26,576 nt of DNA from JAZDJJ01 sp043804035. GTDB lineage: Bacteria > Bacteroidota > Bacteroidia > Palsa-948. The notes under the pieces are model-generated. The model was given only the letters and a program-made list of their open reading frames with translations. It was not told the origin of the DNA and searched no databases. Below, in pieces: positions 6,982 to 15,073 of this stretch. Made by a program: the position numbers and the translations under genes. Position 1 is the first letter of the stretch, and the number at the start of each line of letters is the position of its first letter. The stretch spans positions 1 through 26,576 of the forward strand of contig JAZDJJ010000137.1 in the NCBI GenBank assembly GCA_043804035.1. Reading direction: 5' to 3'.

Positions 6982-7887
6982 CTATTTTATTCTTTCTCCA
7001 ACTGCATGCCAAAATGGTGGATTATCAGAAAAAATAATATTATAAAGTCCCGCATCTATCATCATTTTATTAATTTCTTTCTTTGAAAATCTTTGTTCTA
7101 AAGTTGTACCAAATCTATCTAATGCATCATTTCTAATTATTCTGAAAGATTTATCAATATAATAGGATAGTGGTATTTTTTTATAAAAATTATTTTTTAA
7201 TGCCATCTTAAAAAATTTTGATAAACAAATCATCGGTAAATAAATAAATATTGCAATAATATCACATACTGTTTTTTTTATAACTAAAGGTAATTGAGAT
7301 GTAATTTTTCTAATTGCATTAGATATTATAAATATTATTTTATAAAGTAATCCTCTATTATCCATGCGATAATATAAATATACTAAAACATGACCATTGA
7401 TTTTTACTTTTTTAACTAACTTCTTTAATGCTTGTTTGGTATCAGGAATATGATGTAGAACCCCTAAACTAAAAGCAAAATCAAAACTTTCGTCATCAAA
7501 CGGTAAATTATCAATATTTGCTTTAGTAATCCGAACATTCGGAGTATTTTCCAATAAATTAGCGGCTGTATATACAGATTCACTTGGATCAATTGCTTCA
7601 ACAAAATTAACTTTATCAGCTATAAATTTTGTCCATCTACCAGAACCACAACCCAAATCTAATACATATAAATTTTTATTAAGAATATTTTCATTAATAA
7701 TATCAAAATATTCTTGACCGATTTTCTCAATCTCTTCGTTGCTAAAATATTTAAATTTTCCCCATTCAGCACTAAATGAATTAATAATTTTTAAGTCAAT
7801 ATTTTGTTCTTCGTCATTTAAAAAAACAGCTATTTGCCATCCATTATAATCTATATACTCTTTAGGTGCTTTATTAAATTTCAACAT
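6982..7887 (-). CDS. Class I SAM-dependent methyltransferase
   Basis: The 301-residue protein has the SAM-binding motif VLDLGCGSGRW (75-85), an acidic residue at the end of strand 2 (EAIDPSE, 97-103), NLPFDDESFDFAFS (127-140) and LGVLHHIPD (141-149), as in the UbiE/COQ5-like group. After the Rossmann core, residues about 175-225 are strongly hydrophobic (YKIIFIISNAI, DIIAIFIYLPMICLSKFF), suggesting membrane contact. It is likely to modify a sugar or lipid-linked intermediate, given the glycosyltransferase directly downstream in the same operon; the substrate is unknown. Confidence 0.87.
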   Translation of the reverse strand: MLKFNKAPKEYIDYNGWQIAVFLNDEEQNIDLKIINSFSAEWGKFKYFSNEEIEKIGQEYFDIINENILNKNLYVLDLGCGSGRWTKFIADKVNFVEAIDPSESVYTAANLLENTPNVRITKANIDNLPFDDESFDFAFSLGVLHHIPDTKQALKKLVKKVKINGHVLVYLYYRMDNRGLLYKIIFIISNAIRKITSQLPLVIKKTVCDIIAIFIYLPMICLSKFFKMALKNNFYKKIPLSYYIDKSFRIIRNDALDRFGTTLEQRFSKKEINKMMIDAGLYNIIFSDNPPFWHAVGERIK

Positions 7888-8051
7888 TATTTATAAAAAA
7901 TAATATGGAATTAATTGTTTGGTTTCACAAAGATTGTTGTGTAAAACAATTTTGTTTTTAATTTACCCTATTAGAATATGGTTTCAATTCCATAGAGTTT
8001 AATTTGACTATGCAAAAATAAAAAATCAATAACATCAAACAACAGAAAAAT
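7888..8051. other. Divergent intergenic region with a probable minus-strand promoter
   Basis: There is no gene. On the minus strand TATTTTTG (8020-8013) matches the -7 box, with TTTG 16 bases further up, giving a leader of about 125 bases for the methyltransferase operon. A short inverted pair, ATGG-TTTCAATT-CCAT, lies near 7979-7994. Nothing else is evident. Confidence 0.4.
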
Positions 8052-8167
8052 AACTCCGCAGTTTCCGACATAAATGGCGGTGTTAATAATTTCGTTCGTT
8101 TTTCAAGACGGAGTCGTTTTTGATTTTGATCCCGTTTTATGTGTAATTAAAATTTTATGTAGGTTTG
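8052..8167 (+). promoter_or_regulatory. Dispersed promoter repeat, long copy, before the dehydratase gene
   Basis: The copy begins near CCGACATAAATGGCGG (8065), continues through TTTTTCAAGACGGA and TTTTTGATTTTGATCCCG, and ends ATGTGTAATT, AATTTTATGTAGGTTTG. It matches 19762-19933 along its length, except that the later copy has an insert after CCCGTTTT. The final TAGGTTTG (8160-8167) is 17 bases before the ATG at 8185. Confidence 0.6.
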
Positions 8168-8184
8168 AACACAAATTTTATCCA

Positions 8185-10068
8185 ATGTTTCTTTTTGAAC
8201 GAACTGCACCACGCTGGATTATTTTTCTGGTAGATATTATCATTTGTTTTTTTTCTCTCATTCTTGCTTACTTATTGCGATTCAATTTTGCTGTGATTCC
8301 GCAAGTAGAGATTGATACTTTCCCTATTGTATTTCCATTCGTGATTGGGATAAGAGCAATAAGTTTTGTTTCTGCAAAAACATACAAGGGCATTATTAGG
8401 TACACCAGTTCGCAAGATGCTCAGCGGATTTTTATCGTTACTACGGTTGGAAGTATTTTATTTGCACTCGCAAATCTCTTTTCATATTATTTTATTACAG
8501 GCATGTTTGTGGTGCCCTATTCCATCATTGTGATAGAATATATGACATCCACTTTCCTGATGATTAGTTTGCGATTAGTTTATAAATCAATTTATTTTGA
8601 ATGGAAAAATCCAAGTAGAACCAAAACGAATGTAATTATTTTCGGAGCAGGAGAATCGGGCATCATCACCAAGCGTACATTAGATAGAGATGCCGGCATG
8701 AAATACAAAGTGCTTGCTTTTATTGACGATGATGAAAAAAAATGGGGAAGTAAATTAGAAGATGTTTCCATTATGGGTATTGACAAATTAGAGGGGCTTC
8801 TGATTGAAGGTAATGTTGCGCATGTTATTATTTCTGTTCAGCATCTTCTTCCCAAAAAAAAAGAAGAGATAATTAACCTTTGCCTGAAATATAATACTAA
8901 AATCCTGAATGTACCTCCGGTCAGCAGTTGGATAAATGGCGAATTAAGTTTTAAGCAGATTAAAAAAATAAAAATAGAAGAACTATTAGGACGCGAACAT
9001 ATCAACTTTGATCAAAAAAATATTAAACAACAAGTGCATGACGAAGTTGTTCTCGTAACAGGAGCAGGAGGTTCTATCGGTAGCGAACTTGTGCGACAAC
9101 TTTCGCAGTTCAATATTCAAAAAATAATTCTTTTAGATATTGCCGAGTCGCCGTTATATGAAATGGAAATAGCATTGAATAATGTTTTTCATCTTCGTTC
9201 TTTTGAAATTGTCATTGGCGATGTGCGCAACAAAAATCGGATGGAAAATATTTTCAAAAAATTTTCACCAAAAATTATTTTTCATGCTGCTGCATACAAG
9301 CATGTGCCTATGATGGAATTTCATCCTGCAGAATCTATTCTGACTAATGTTTTAGGGTCAAAAATAATGGCTGATTTATCTGTGCAATATGGTGTGAAAA
9401 AATTTGTAATGATTTCTACAGATAAAGCAGTAAACCCAACTAATGTGATGGGTGCTTCTAAAAGAATTGCAGAAATGTATGTGCAGTCGCTGAATAAAAA
9501 ATCTCAAACAAAATTTGTTACAACACGATTTGGAAATGTGCTCGGCTCTAACGGCTCGGCAATTCAATTATTCAAACAGCAAATTGAAAAAGGCGGACCT
9601 GTTACAATTACTCATCCCGATATTACACGGTTTTTTATGACCATTCCCGAAGCATGCCAACTTGTGCTGGAAGCAGAAGCAATGGGAAATGGAGGAGAAA
9701 TTTTTGTTTTTAACATGGGGCAGTCGGTGAAAATTTTAGACCTCGCTAAAAAAATGATTCGGCTTGCAGGACTTACGCTCGGAAAAGATATTCAGATAAT
9801 TTATACAGGACTCAGACCCGGAGAAAAACTGTATGAAGAACTGCTCGCCACAAAAGAAAATACATTGCCAACTCATAATCCTCATATCTTGATTGCGAAA
9901 GTGAGAGAGCAGGAACATACGAAAATTTCTTTACAGATTGAAGATATGCTTCAATTACTTCAATTGCATGATGACAAAAGTTTAGTGAAGAAGATGAAAG
10001 AAATAGTACCTGAGTTTATCAGCCAAAATTCTGTATATGAGGAACTGGACAAACAATACAGTCAATAA
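8185..10068 (+). CDS. Membrane nucleotide-sugar 4,6-dehydratase (CapD/WbpM/FlaA1-like, long form)
   Basis: From the ATG at 8185 the protein has 627 residues. The in-frame extension to 8074 is rejected because it would translate the promoter repeat. Order of parts: about four membrane segments (residues 10-140), a CoA-binding-like Rossmann domain (VIIFGAGESG, about 150-280), then an extended SDR domain with NAD-binding VTGAGGSIGSE (about 291-301) and the active-site region STDKAVNPTNVMGASK (about 411-426), where M-x3-K replaces the usual Y-x3-K, as in WbpM-type enzymes. Such proteins dehydrate UDP-N-acetylhexosamines at the inner membrane for capsule or O-antigen sugars such as QuiNAc/FucNAc. 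The exact product is not predictable. Confidence 0.93.
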   Translation: MFLFERTAPRWIIFLVDIIICFFSLILAYLLRFNFAVIPQVEIDTFPIVFPFVIGIRAISFVSAKTYKGIIRYTSSQDAQRIFIVTTVGSILFALANLFSYYFITGMFVVPYSIIVIEYMTSTFLMISLRLVYKSIYFEWKNPSRTKTNVIIFGAGESGIITKRTLDRDAGMKYKVLAFIDDDEKKWGSKLEDVSIMGIDKLEGLLIEGNVAHVIISVQHLLPKKKEEIINLCLKYNTKILNVPPVSSWINGELSFKQIKKIKIEELLGREHINFDQKNIKQQVHDEVVLVTGAGGSIGSELVRQLSQFNIQKIILLDIAESPLYEMEIALNNVFHLRSFEIVIGDVRNKNRMENIFKKFSPKIIFHAAAYKHVPMMEFHPAESILTNVLGSKIMADLSVQYGVKKFVMISTDKAVNPTNVMGASKRIAEMYVQSLNKKSQTKFVTTRFGNVLGSNGSAIQLFKQQIEKGGPVTITHPDITRFFMTIPEACQLVLEAEAMGNGGEIFVFNMGQSVKILDLAKKMIRLAGLTLGKDIQIIYTGLRPGEKLYEELLATKENTLPTHNPHILIAKVREQEHTKISLQIEDMLQLLQLHDDKSLVKKMKEIVPEFISQNSVYEELDKQYSQ

Positions 10069-10077
10069 TCAATTCTC

Positions 10078-10733
10078 AACAACGAATAACGAATAACGAA
10101 TAACGAATAACGAATAACGAATAACGAATAGCGAATAGCGAATAGCGAATAGCGAATAGCGAATAGCGAATAGCGAATAACGAATAACGAATAACGAACA
10201 ACGAACAACGAATAACGAACAACGAACAACGAATAACGAACAACGAACAACGAATAACGAACAACGAACAACGAATAACGAATAACGAATAACGAATAAC
10301 GAACAACGAATAACGAATAACGAACAACGAATAACGAACACGAATAACGAATAACGAATAGCGAATAGCGAATAGCGAATAGCGAATAGCGAATAGCGAA
10401 TAACGAACAACGAATAACGAACAACGAACAACGAATAACGAACAACGAACAACGAATAACGAATAACGAACACGAATAACGAATAACGAATAACGAATAA
10501 CGAATAACGAACAACGAATAACGAATAACGAATAACGAACAACGAATAACGAACAACGAATAACGAACAACGAACAACGAATAACGAACAACGAACAACG
10601 AATAACGAACAACGAACAACGAATAACGAACAACGAATAACGAATAACGAATAACGAACAACGAATAACGAACAACGAATAACGAATAACGAATAACGAA
10701 TAACGAATAACGAATAACGAATAACGAACAACA
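10078..10733. repeat. Heptanucleotide tandem array (AACGAAT / AACGAAC / AGCGAAT), ~94 units
   Basis: About 656 bases consist of seven-base units AACGAAT, AACGAAC and AGCGAAT. Two blocks of AGCGAAT (about 10129-10178 and 10359-10402), and two places where a unit lost one base (AACACGAATAACG near 10338 and 10470), suggest larger segments were also duplicated. The minus strand has no stops in any of three frames, giving long artificial SLFVIRY frames that should not be annotated. The array ends two bases before the mqnD ATG, so it occupies the whole upstream region of that gene. Confidence 0.97.
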
Positions 10734-10734
10734 A

Positions 10735-11598
10735 ATGCCCAATAATCATCATACATTTTCTCTTGGTTTTTCTCCATGCCCTAATGATTGTTTTGTTTTT
10801 GATGCACTGCTTCACGAAAAAATTGATACCGAAGGATTGTCATTTATTCCTGTAATTGAAGATGTGGAATCGCTGAACAAAAGAGCATTTCAAAAATCAC
10901 TTGACATCACCAAGCTGAGTTTCTTTGCTCTCGCACATGTTTTAGAAAATTACTCTTTGCTTGAGGCAGGCAACGCATTAGGATTTGGTTGCGGTCCATT
11001 AGTTGTTTCAAATTTCAAATTTCAAACTTCAAATTTAAATAACACAAAACTCAGCATAGCAATTCCGGGTAAATACACAACAGCTAATTTCCTTTTCTCA
11101 CTTGTATATCCTCACTTGAAAAATAAAACCGAAATTCTTTTTTCTGAAATTGAAGATGCTGTTTGGAAAGGAAAATTTGACCTTGGTGTTATCATTCACG
11201 AAAGCCGTTTTACTTACGAAAAAAAAGGATTAAAAAAAATTATTGACCTCGGAGAATGGTGGGAAAAAGAAACTGCACTGCCAATTCCACTCGGAGGAAT
11301 TGCTATCAAAAGAAATTTACCTGACGAACTAAAACAGAAAATAAATCGTGTTATCAGAAAGAGTGTATCTTATGCTTTTGCAAATCCTTTTTCAAGTAAA
11401 AATTTTATTATCAAACATTCCACAGAACTTGCCGATGAAGTGATTGATGCGCATATCAAATTATATGTAAATGAGTATTCTCTTGCACTTGACGAAACAG
11501 GGAAAAAAGCAGTTGAAATGTTTATTCTAAAAGCGGTCTCTCTCTTGGAGTTGTTATCATTCACGAAAGCCGTTTTACCTACAAAAAAAAAGAATTAA
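10735..11598 (+). CDS. mqnD: 1,4-dihydroxy-6-naphthoate synthase (menaquinone, futalosine pathway)
   Basis: The 287-residue protein has the MqnD signature FSPCPND (12-18), followed by ITKLSFFALAHV, GFGCGPLVV, VIIHESRFTY and PIPLGGIAIKR. MqnD converts cyclic de-hypoxanthinylfutalosine to 1,4-dihydroxy-6-naphthoate in menaquinone synthesis. Two oddities are visible. After GCGPLVV, four copies of the heptamer CAAATTT (11009-11036) encode an extra SNFKFQTSN stretch. The last 15 or so residues come from a displaced copy of an internal segment (11188-11246 copied at about 11543-11607 in another frame), so the natural C-terminus has been replaced. Catalytic parts appear intact. No promoter can be placed upstream because of the array. 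Confidence 0.92.
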   Translation: MPNNHHTFSLGFSPCPNDCFVFDALLHEKIDTEGLSFIPVIEDVESLNKRAFQKSLDITKLSFFALAHVLENYSLLEAGNALGFGCGPLVVSNFKFQTSNLNNTKLSIAIPGKYTTANFLFSLVYPHLKNKTEILFSEIEDAVWKGKFDLGVIIHESRFTYEKKGLKKIIDLGEWWEKETALPIPLGGIAIKRNLPDELKQKINRVIRKSVSYAFANPFSSKNFIIKHSTELADEVIDAHIKLYVNEYSLALDETGKKAVEMFILKAVSLLELLSFTKAVLPTKKKN

Positions 11599-11607
11599 AA
11601 AAAATTA
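11543..11607 (+). repeat. Displaced copy of an internal mqnD segment
   Basis: GTTATCATTCACGAAAGCCG, then TTTTAC, and a lysine-rich A tract ending ATTAAAAAAAATTAT, repeat 11188-11246 of the same gene almost exactly. The first copy encodes VIIHESRFTYEKKGLKKI in the correct frame. The second is read in a different frame and forms the C-terminal tail of MqnD. It may reflect template switching during replication or an assembly artefact. Confidence 0.75.
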
Positions 11608-11964
11608 TACCCAAATGAATTTGATTTTCGGAAAATATGTTAGAGATATACTTCACACATTCCGAAAATAAATTCGGGACAGAAAAGTTGTTTGCAAATT
11701 CGGAAATCTATTTCTATTCGGTATATAGAAGAACGTTTGATTGATTTTACAGTAGCAATCATATTTTTTTGTGGAAAGTTTACTAAATACAAAAGCAACA
11801 ACACATTTGGGCAGACAGATGATAAGGTCTGTCGCATCTTTCTACATTCAAAATTCGTTATTTCGGCAATCTCAATAACAATGTTCGTTATTCAATTTTT
11901 CCTATTCGTAGAGATTGCCGAAATATAAGTATGAAAAAGTTACTATCTTTAAAAAAATAAAACA
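11608..11964. promoter_or_regulatory. Gene-free region before hicBA with 14-base inverted repeat
   Basis: I see no supported gene. ATTTCGGCAATCTC (11860-11873) and GAGATTGCCGAAAT (11911-11924) are perfect inverted copies with a 37-base loop, which contains GTTCGTTATTC, similar to the heptamer array. The arms resemble the GCTTGCCGAAAT module found in the promoter repeats. A TATCTTTA sequence (11943-11950) just before hicB is a near match to the -7 box, so the inverted repeat lies where an operator for the antitoxin could be. Confidence 0.45.
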
Positions 11965-12192
11965 ATGGAAAAAAAAATAAACTTGCATATTAAGAAATTA
12001 CCGGAAGGTTATTACTTAGCAACCTCCGATGATGTACAAGGATTAATAGCGCAGGGACGGACAATTACTGAGACAATAGAAATTGCCCGAGACGTAGCGA
12101 AAAAATTGATAGAAGCACAAACTAATGTGCCGATGAAAAAATTCAGAACATTTACAGACCGTTTTGATTATCCACTAGTAATAGGTATTTAA
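11965..12192 (+). CDS. hicB: HicB-family antitoxin
   Basis: The 75-residue protein shows the partial RNase H-like fold of HicB antitoxins: LHIKKLPEGYYLATSDDVQG, GLIAQGRTITETIEIARDVA and a helix to KKLIEAQ. It lacks a clear C-terminal DNA-binding domain, so it belongs to the short HicB type. HicB binds and blocks HicA and usually represses the operon. The hicA gene follows after one base, in the order antitoxin then toxin. Confidence 0.85.
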   Translation: MEKKINLHIKKLPEGYYLATSDDVQGLIAQGRTITETIEIARDVAKKLIEAQTNVPMKKFRTFTDRFDYPLVIGI

Positions 12193-12193
12193 T

Positions 12194-12421
12194 ATGGGGA
12201 GATTATCAGGATACCGGTACCGTGAAATAGTAAAAATTTTAAAGAAGTTTGGTTTTGAATTTTATAGACAAGCGGCAGGAAGCCACGAGATTTGGTATAA
12301 TAAGCAAAAAAATAAGTTCACTACAATTCCCAATCATACCGGTGACATGCCTGAAGGTACATTACATGCAATTTTGCGACAAGCCGATGTTAATGTTAAT
12401 GATTTTATAAAAAAGAAATAA
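12194..12421 (+). CDS. hicA: HicA-family mRNA interferase toxin
   Basis: The 75-residue protein has the small dsRBD-like HicA fold: YREIVKILKKFGFEFYRQ, then GSHEIW (29-34) with the catalytic histidine H31, TTIPNHTGDMPEGTL, and the C-terminal ILRQADVNVNDFIKKK. HicA cleaves mRNA and tmRNA independent of translation. The key residues are present, so the toxin looks functional. It overlaps no other gene and is almost fused to hicB (one base apart), so the pair is one transcript. Confidence 0.9.
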   Translation: MGRLSGYRYREIVKILKKFGFEFYRQAAGSHEIWYNKQKNKFTTIPNHTGDMPEGTLHAILRQADVNVNDFIKKK

Positions 12422-12761
12422 AAACGAGCCATAACAAACAATTGATTCATGCTTGTCTCATCCTGAAATTAAAAACCAAAATAAACATTGGACAGATAGA
12501 AAAACAGACACAGACAGCGTGTTTCTGGTGAATACGAGCAAACAGAAAGTTCAGTGCATTTAATTTACTTTTATAGCGAAGAATACTAACGAGCATAATA
12601 ATGTCATCCTGACATAAGCAGTTCCAACAACTGCATTGATTTGTTGCAAAAACTTTTGAAATACTAAAAGTTGTATTTACTACTTGAATCTAAATCCATA
12701 ATAAATTAGTAGTAACAATTATTGATTACTTTTGCTGAAATTTTTTTATTCCAATATTATT
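12422..12761. other. Intergenic region between hicA and the PapD-like gene
   Basis: I see no gene. ACTTTTGAAATACTAAAAGT near 12651-12670 is a small inverted repeat. TACTTTTG (12727-12734) matches the -7 box and lies 27 bases before the next ATG. The sequence just after hicA, CCATAACAAACAATTGATTC, is not clearly part of a repeat family in this window. Confidence 0.4.
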
Positions 12762-13823
12762 ATGAAAAAGAATTTTATCTGTAAGACAGTAAATTTATTA
12801 TTCTCCGTCTGTTGCTTATTATCTGTTGTTGTTTATTCCCAAACGACTGATACAACGAAAAGCGATGCCTCAAAATCGGTTATTACTTCTACTGTTCCTG
12901 ATACAACAAAAAGCAATATTTCAAAACCGGTTATTACTTCTACTGCTCCCGATACAACAAAAAGCGATATTTCAAAATCGGTTATTACTTCTACTGTTCC
13001 TGATACCATCCGCCGTGATTATATTGTTCCAATGTTAGACACAATACGCAAGGGTGGCATTACTGATTTGGGTGTTGCTGTTGCACCTTCTATGCTTTTT
13101 TATAGAGTAAAGCCGGGTAATACCAACATACAATATGTTACCATCACTAACGACACCTATAAAAAAAATAAATTCAAATTGTCTTTTTCTGATTTCACAA
13201 TGAATAATTCTGGTGCCATTGAGCAAATTCCTATCGGGAAAAATAGTGATTATGGATTAACAAAATGGATTACTGCTGCACCTAATTATATTGAACTAAA
13301 ACCGGGAGAAAAAAAGAAAGTGGCTATTACCGTTTCTCTTCCTGATGAAGATTCTGTCTATCGCGCACTTTGTGCTTTATTGATGATTGACAAAGTGATT
13401 GACCGCGATTATATTGTTCCTCCGGCTAACGGCGATAAAAATATAGTGATGGGAGTTATTCCCACTTACGGTTTTGGAGTTTATATCTATCAAAATCCTC
13501 CCAATGTAAAAATCAATAAAGTGGAAATCACCAATTTTACTTTCAATTATGATACAGCAAATAAATATGTATCAATGCATGTTAAGAATACAGGCGATGG
13601 AATGGGCTTTTGTAAATCATATATAGAACTCACCAATCTTTCTACAGGAAAGAATGAACGTATATCCTTAAAAACATTTACTGTTTTCCCAAAGAAAGAA
13701 CGCACTCTTGATTTTTCAATTCCCGGCAAAATGGAAAAAGGCAAATACAATGCAATGACTGTTCTTGACTTTGGTAGTCAGAAAGAATTAGAAGCAGCAG
13801 AATTGGAATTTACTGTACAGTAA
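12762..13823 (+). CDS. PapD-like Ig-fold periplasmic protein with 17-residue repeats
   Basis: From the ATG at 12762 the protein has 353 residues; an upstream TTG is unlikely because the ATG directly begins a signal peptide (MKKNFICK, hydrophobic core LLFSVCCLLSVVVYSQ). Residues about 27-85 hold three copies of a 17-residue Thr/Ser-rich unit (DTTKSDISKSVITSTVP), a likely flexible linker. The remainder resembles two Ig-like domains of pilus-chaperone or DUF916 type: APSMLFYRVKPGNTNIQYVT, then YIELKPGEKKKVAITVSLP, and a second domain with KVEITNFTFNY and KKERTLDFSIPG. Such proteins often sit near T9SS or adhesin genes. A chaperone role is inferred from fold only. Confidence 0.75.
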   Translation: MKKNFICKTVNLLFSVCCLLSVVVYSQTTDTTKSDASKSVITSTVPDTTKSNISKPVITSTAPDTTKSDISKSVITSTVPDTIRRDYIVPMLDTIRKGGITDLGVAVAPSMLFYRVKPGNTNIQYVTITNDTYKKNKFKLSFSDFTMNNSGAIEQIPIGKNSDYGLTKWITAAPNYIELKPGEKKKVAITVSLPDEDSVYRALCALLMIDKVIDRDYIVPPANGDKNIVMGVIPTYGFGVYIYQNPPNVKINKVEITNFTFNYDTANKYVSMHVKNTGDGMGFCKSYIELTNLSTGKNERISLKTFTVFPKKERTLDFSIPGKMEKGKYNAMTVLDFGSQKELEAAELEFTVQ

Positions 13824-13826
13824 AAA

Positions 13827-13834
13827 TATCTTTG
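13827..13834 (+). promoter_or_regulatory. -7 box TATCTTTG of hemE
   Basis: TATCTTTG matches TAnnTTTG, with TTGG 19 bases upstream (13804-13807) inside the end of the previous gene. The box ends four bases before the hemE GTG start, so the transcript would be nearly leaderless. Confidence 0.55.
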
Positions 13835-13838
13835 TTTT

Positions 13839-14870
13839 GTGTTATCAAATGATCTCATTCTTCGCACTGCTCGCGGCGAAAAAGTTGAGCGAACTCCTGT
13901 ATGGCTCATGCGTCAGGCGGGAAGAGTGTTGCCGGAATATAGGGAAGTGCGACAAATGGCAGGAAGTTTTAAAAAACTTTTAACAACACCAGAACTTGCT
14001 GCCGAAGTTACAGTTCAGCCGGTTGACATTTTCGGAGTGGATGCTGCAATAATTTTTTCAGATATTCTTGTTATTCCCGAAGCGATGGGACTTCCTTATC
14101 AAATGATAGAAACAAAAGGTCCGTATTTTGAAAAAACAATTCAGACAAAAAATGATATTGATAAATTAAGAATTACAAGCGGAGAAGAATTAAATTATGT
14201 GATTGATGCAATTTTACTTGCGAAGAAAAAATTAAATAACAGTGTGCCACTCATCGGATTTTGCGGTGCGCCATGGACAATTTTTGCTTATATGATTGAA
14301 GGTATGGGAAGCAAAACATTTTCCAAGGCAAGAAAATTTTTACACATAGAACCGAAACTTGCTCACTCCCTCCTTGAAAAAATTACTCATAGTTCAATTA
14401 ACTATTTAAAAGCACAAATTTCAGCAGGAGTAAACATGGTTCAGATTTTTGATTCGTGGGCTGGAATTTTATCTCCCGAACAGTACAAGGAATTTTCTCT
14501 CTGCTATATTGAAAAAATCTGCAACGAGATTTCTAAACTTTCAATCCCTGTAATAGTTTTTGCCAAAGGTGCTTACTTTGCACGAAAAGATTTTTCAAAA
14601 CTCAATTGTGAAGTAATTGGTCTTGATTGGATAATGAAGATTGAAGAATCACGTAAACTCATTGGCTTAAATAAGGTCTTGCAAGGTAATGCCGACCCTT
14701 GTTTGCTCTATGGAGATTTTTTTGTTATAGAAGAAGAAACTAAAAAAATGCTTCGTGCTTTCGGACCTTCACATCACATTGCCAACCTTGGGCACGGATT
14801 ATATCCTGATACTGAAAAAAAGAAAGTGAAATGTTTTGTGGATACAATAAAAAACTTTTGTCATACTTAA
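13839..14870 (+). CDS. hemE: Uroporphyrinogen decarboxylase
   Basis: The 343-residue protein is full length for HemE, which decarboxylates the four acetate side chains of uroporphyrinogen III to give coproporphyrinogen III in heme synthesis. Visible motifs: RTPVWLMRQAGR (18-29) with the catalytic arginines, FSDILVIPEAMG, GFCGAPWTIFAYMIEG, QIFDSWAG, LDWIM and the C-terminal NLGHGLYPDT. The GTG start at 13839 gives MLSNDLILRTARGE, matching the family N-terminus; no in-frame ATG before the conserved region fits. It starts 15 bases after the previous stop but has its own promoter box. Confidence 0.97.
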   Translation: MLSNDLILRTARGEKVERTPVWLMRQAGRVLPEYREVRQMAGSFKKLLTTPELAAEVTVQPVDIFGVDAAIIFSDILVIPEAMGLPYQMIETKGPYFEKTIQTKNDIDKLRITSGEELNYVIDAILLAKKKLNNSVPLIGFCGAPWTIFAYMIEGMGSKTFSKARKFLHIEPKLAHSLLEKITHSSINYLKAQISAGVNMVQIFDSWAGILSPEQYKEFSLCYIEKICNEISKLSIPVIVFAKGAYFARKDFSKLNCEVIGLDWIMKIEESRKLIGLNKVLQGNADPCLLYGDFFVIEEETKKMLRAFGPSHHIANLGHGLYPDTEKKKVKCFVDTIKNFCHT

Positions 14871-14875
14871 CGTAG

Positions 14876-15073
14876 ACAAAACACAATCTCTCCTCTTGGT
14901 TTGTCCACTATGTGTTAAATGTTGCAGAACATAAAATATTTAGCGAGATATTAAATCCGGAAAATAAATATATCTTTGTCGCACAACAACAATTACCCAA
15001 CGGTATTTATATGTATCGGGTTATTCAAAACGGGAAAGTGATAGCAATAGATAAATTAGTAATTTTGAAATAG
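14876..15073 (+). pseudogene. Relic of a T9SS C-terminal sorting tail
   Basis: An open frame without a start codon encodes about 65 residues ending KYIFVAQQQLPNGIYMYRV, then IQNGKVIAIDKLVILK and a stop. The pattern LPNGIYMYRV...G...KLVI is the end of a type A T9SS sorting domain, which anchors cargo to the T9SS. The body of the cargo gene is missing: the frame is closed by a stop at 14873, directly after hemE. The following heptamer array begins at its stop codon. This may be the remnant of a cargo gene similar to that at 15763. Confidence 0.7.

Noticed and set aside
8074..8184. Upstream extension of the dehydratase by 37 residues
   Set aside because: The extension translates the dispersed promoter repeat; the ATG at 8185 directly starts the membrane region typical of the family.
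10062..10815. Three long minus-strand frames of 226-248 residues with SLFVIRY repeats
   Set aside because: They are produced by the stop-free heptamer array read in three frames and have no signal, domain or start context.
11692..11928. Plus-strand 78-residue frame before hicB
   Set aside because: It runs through the inverted repeat and heptamer-like sequence, has no recognisable pattern and no good start context.
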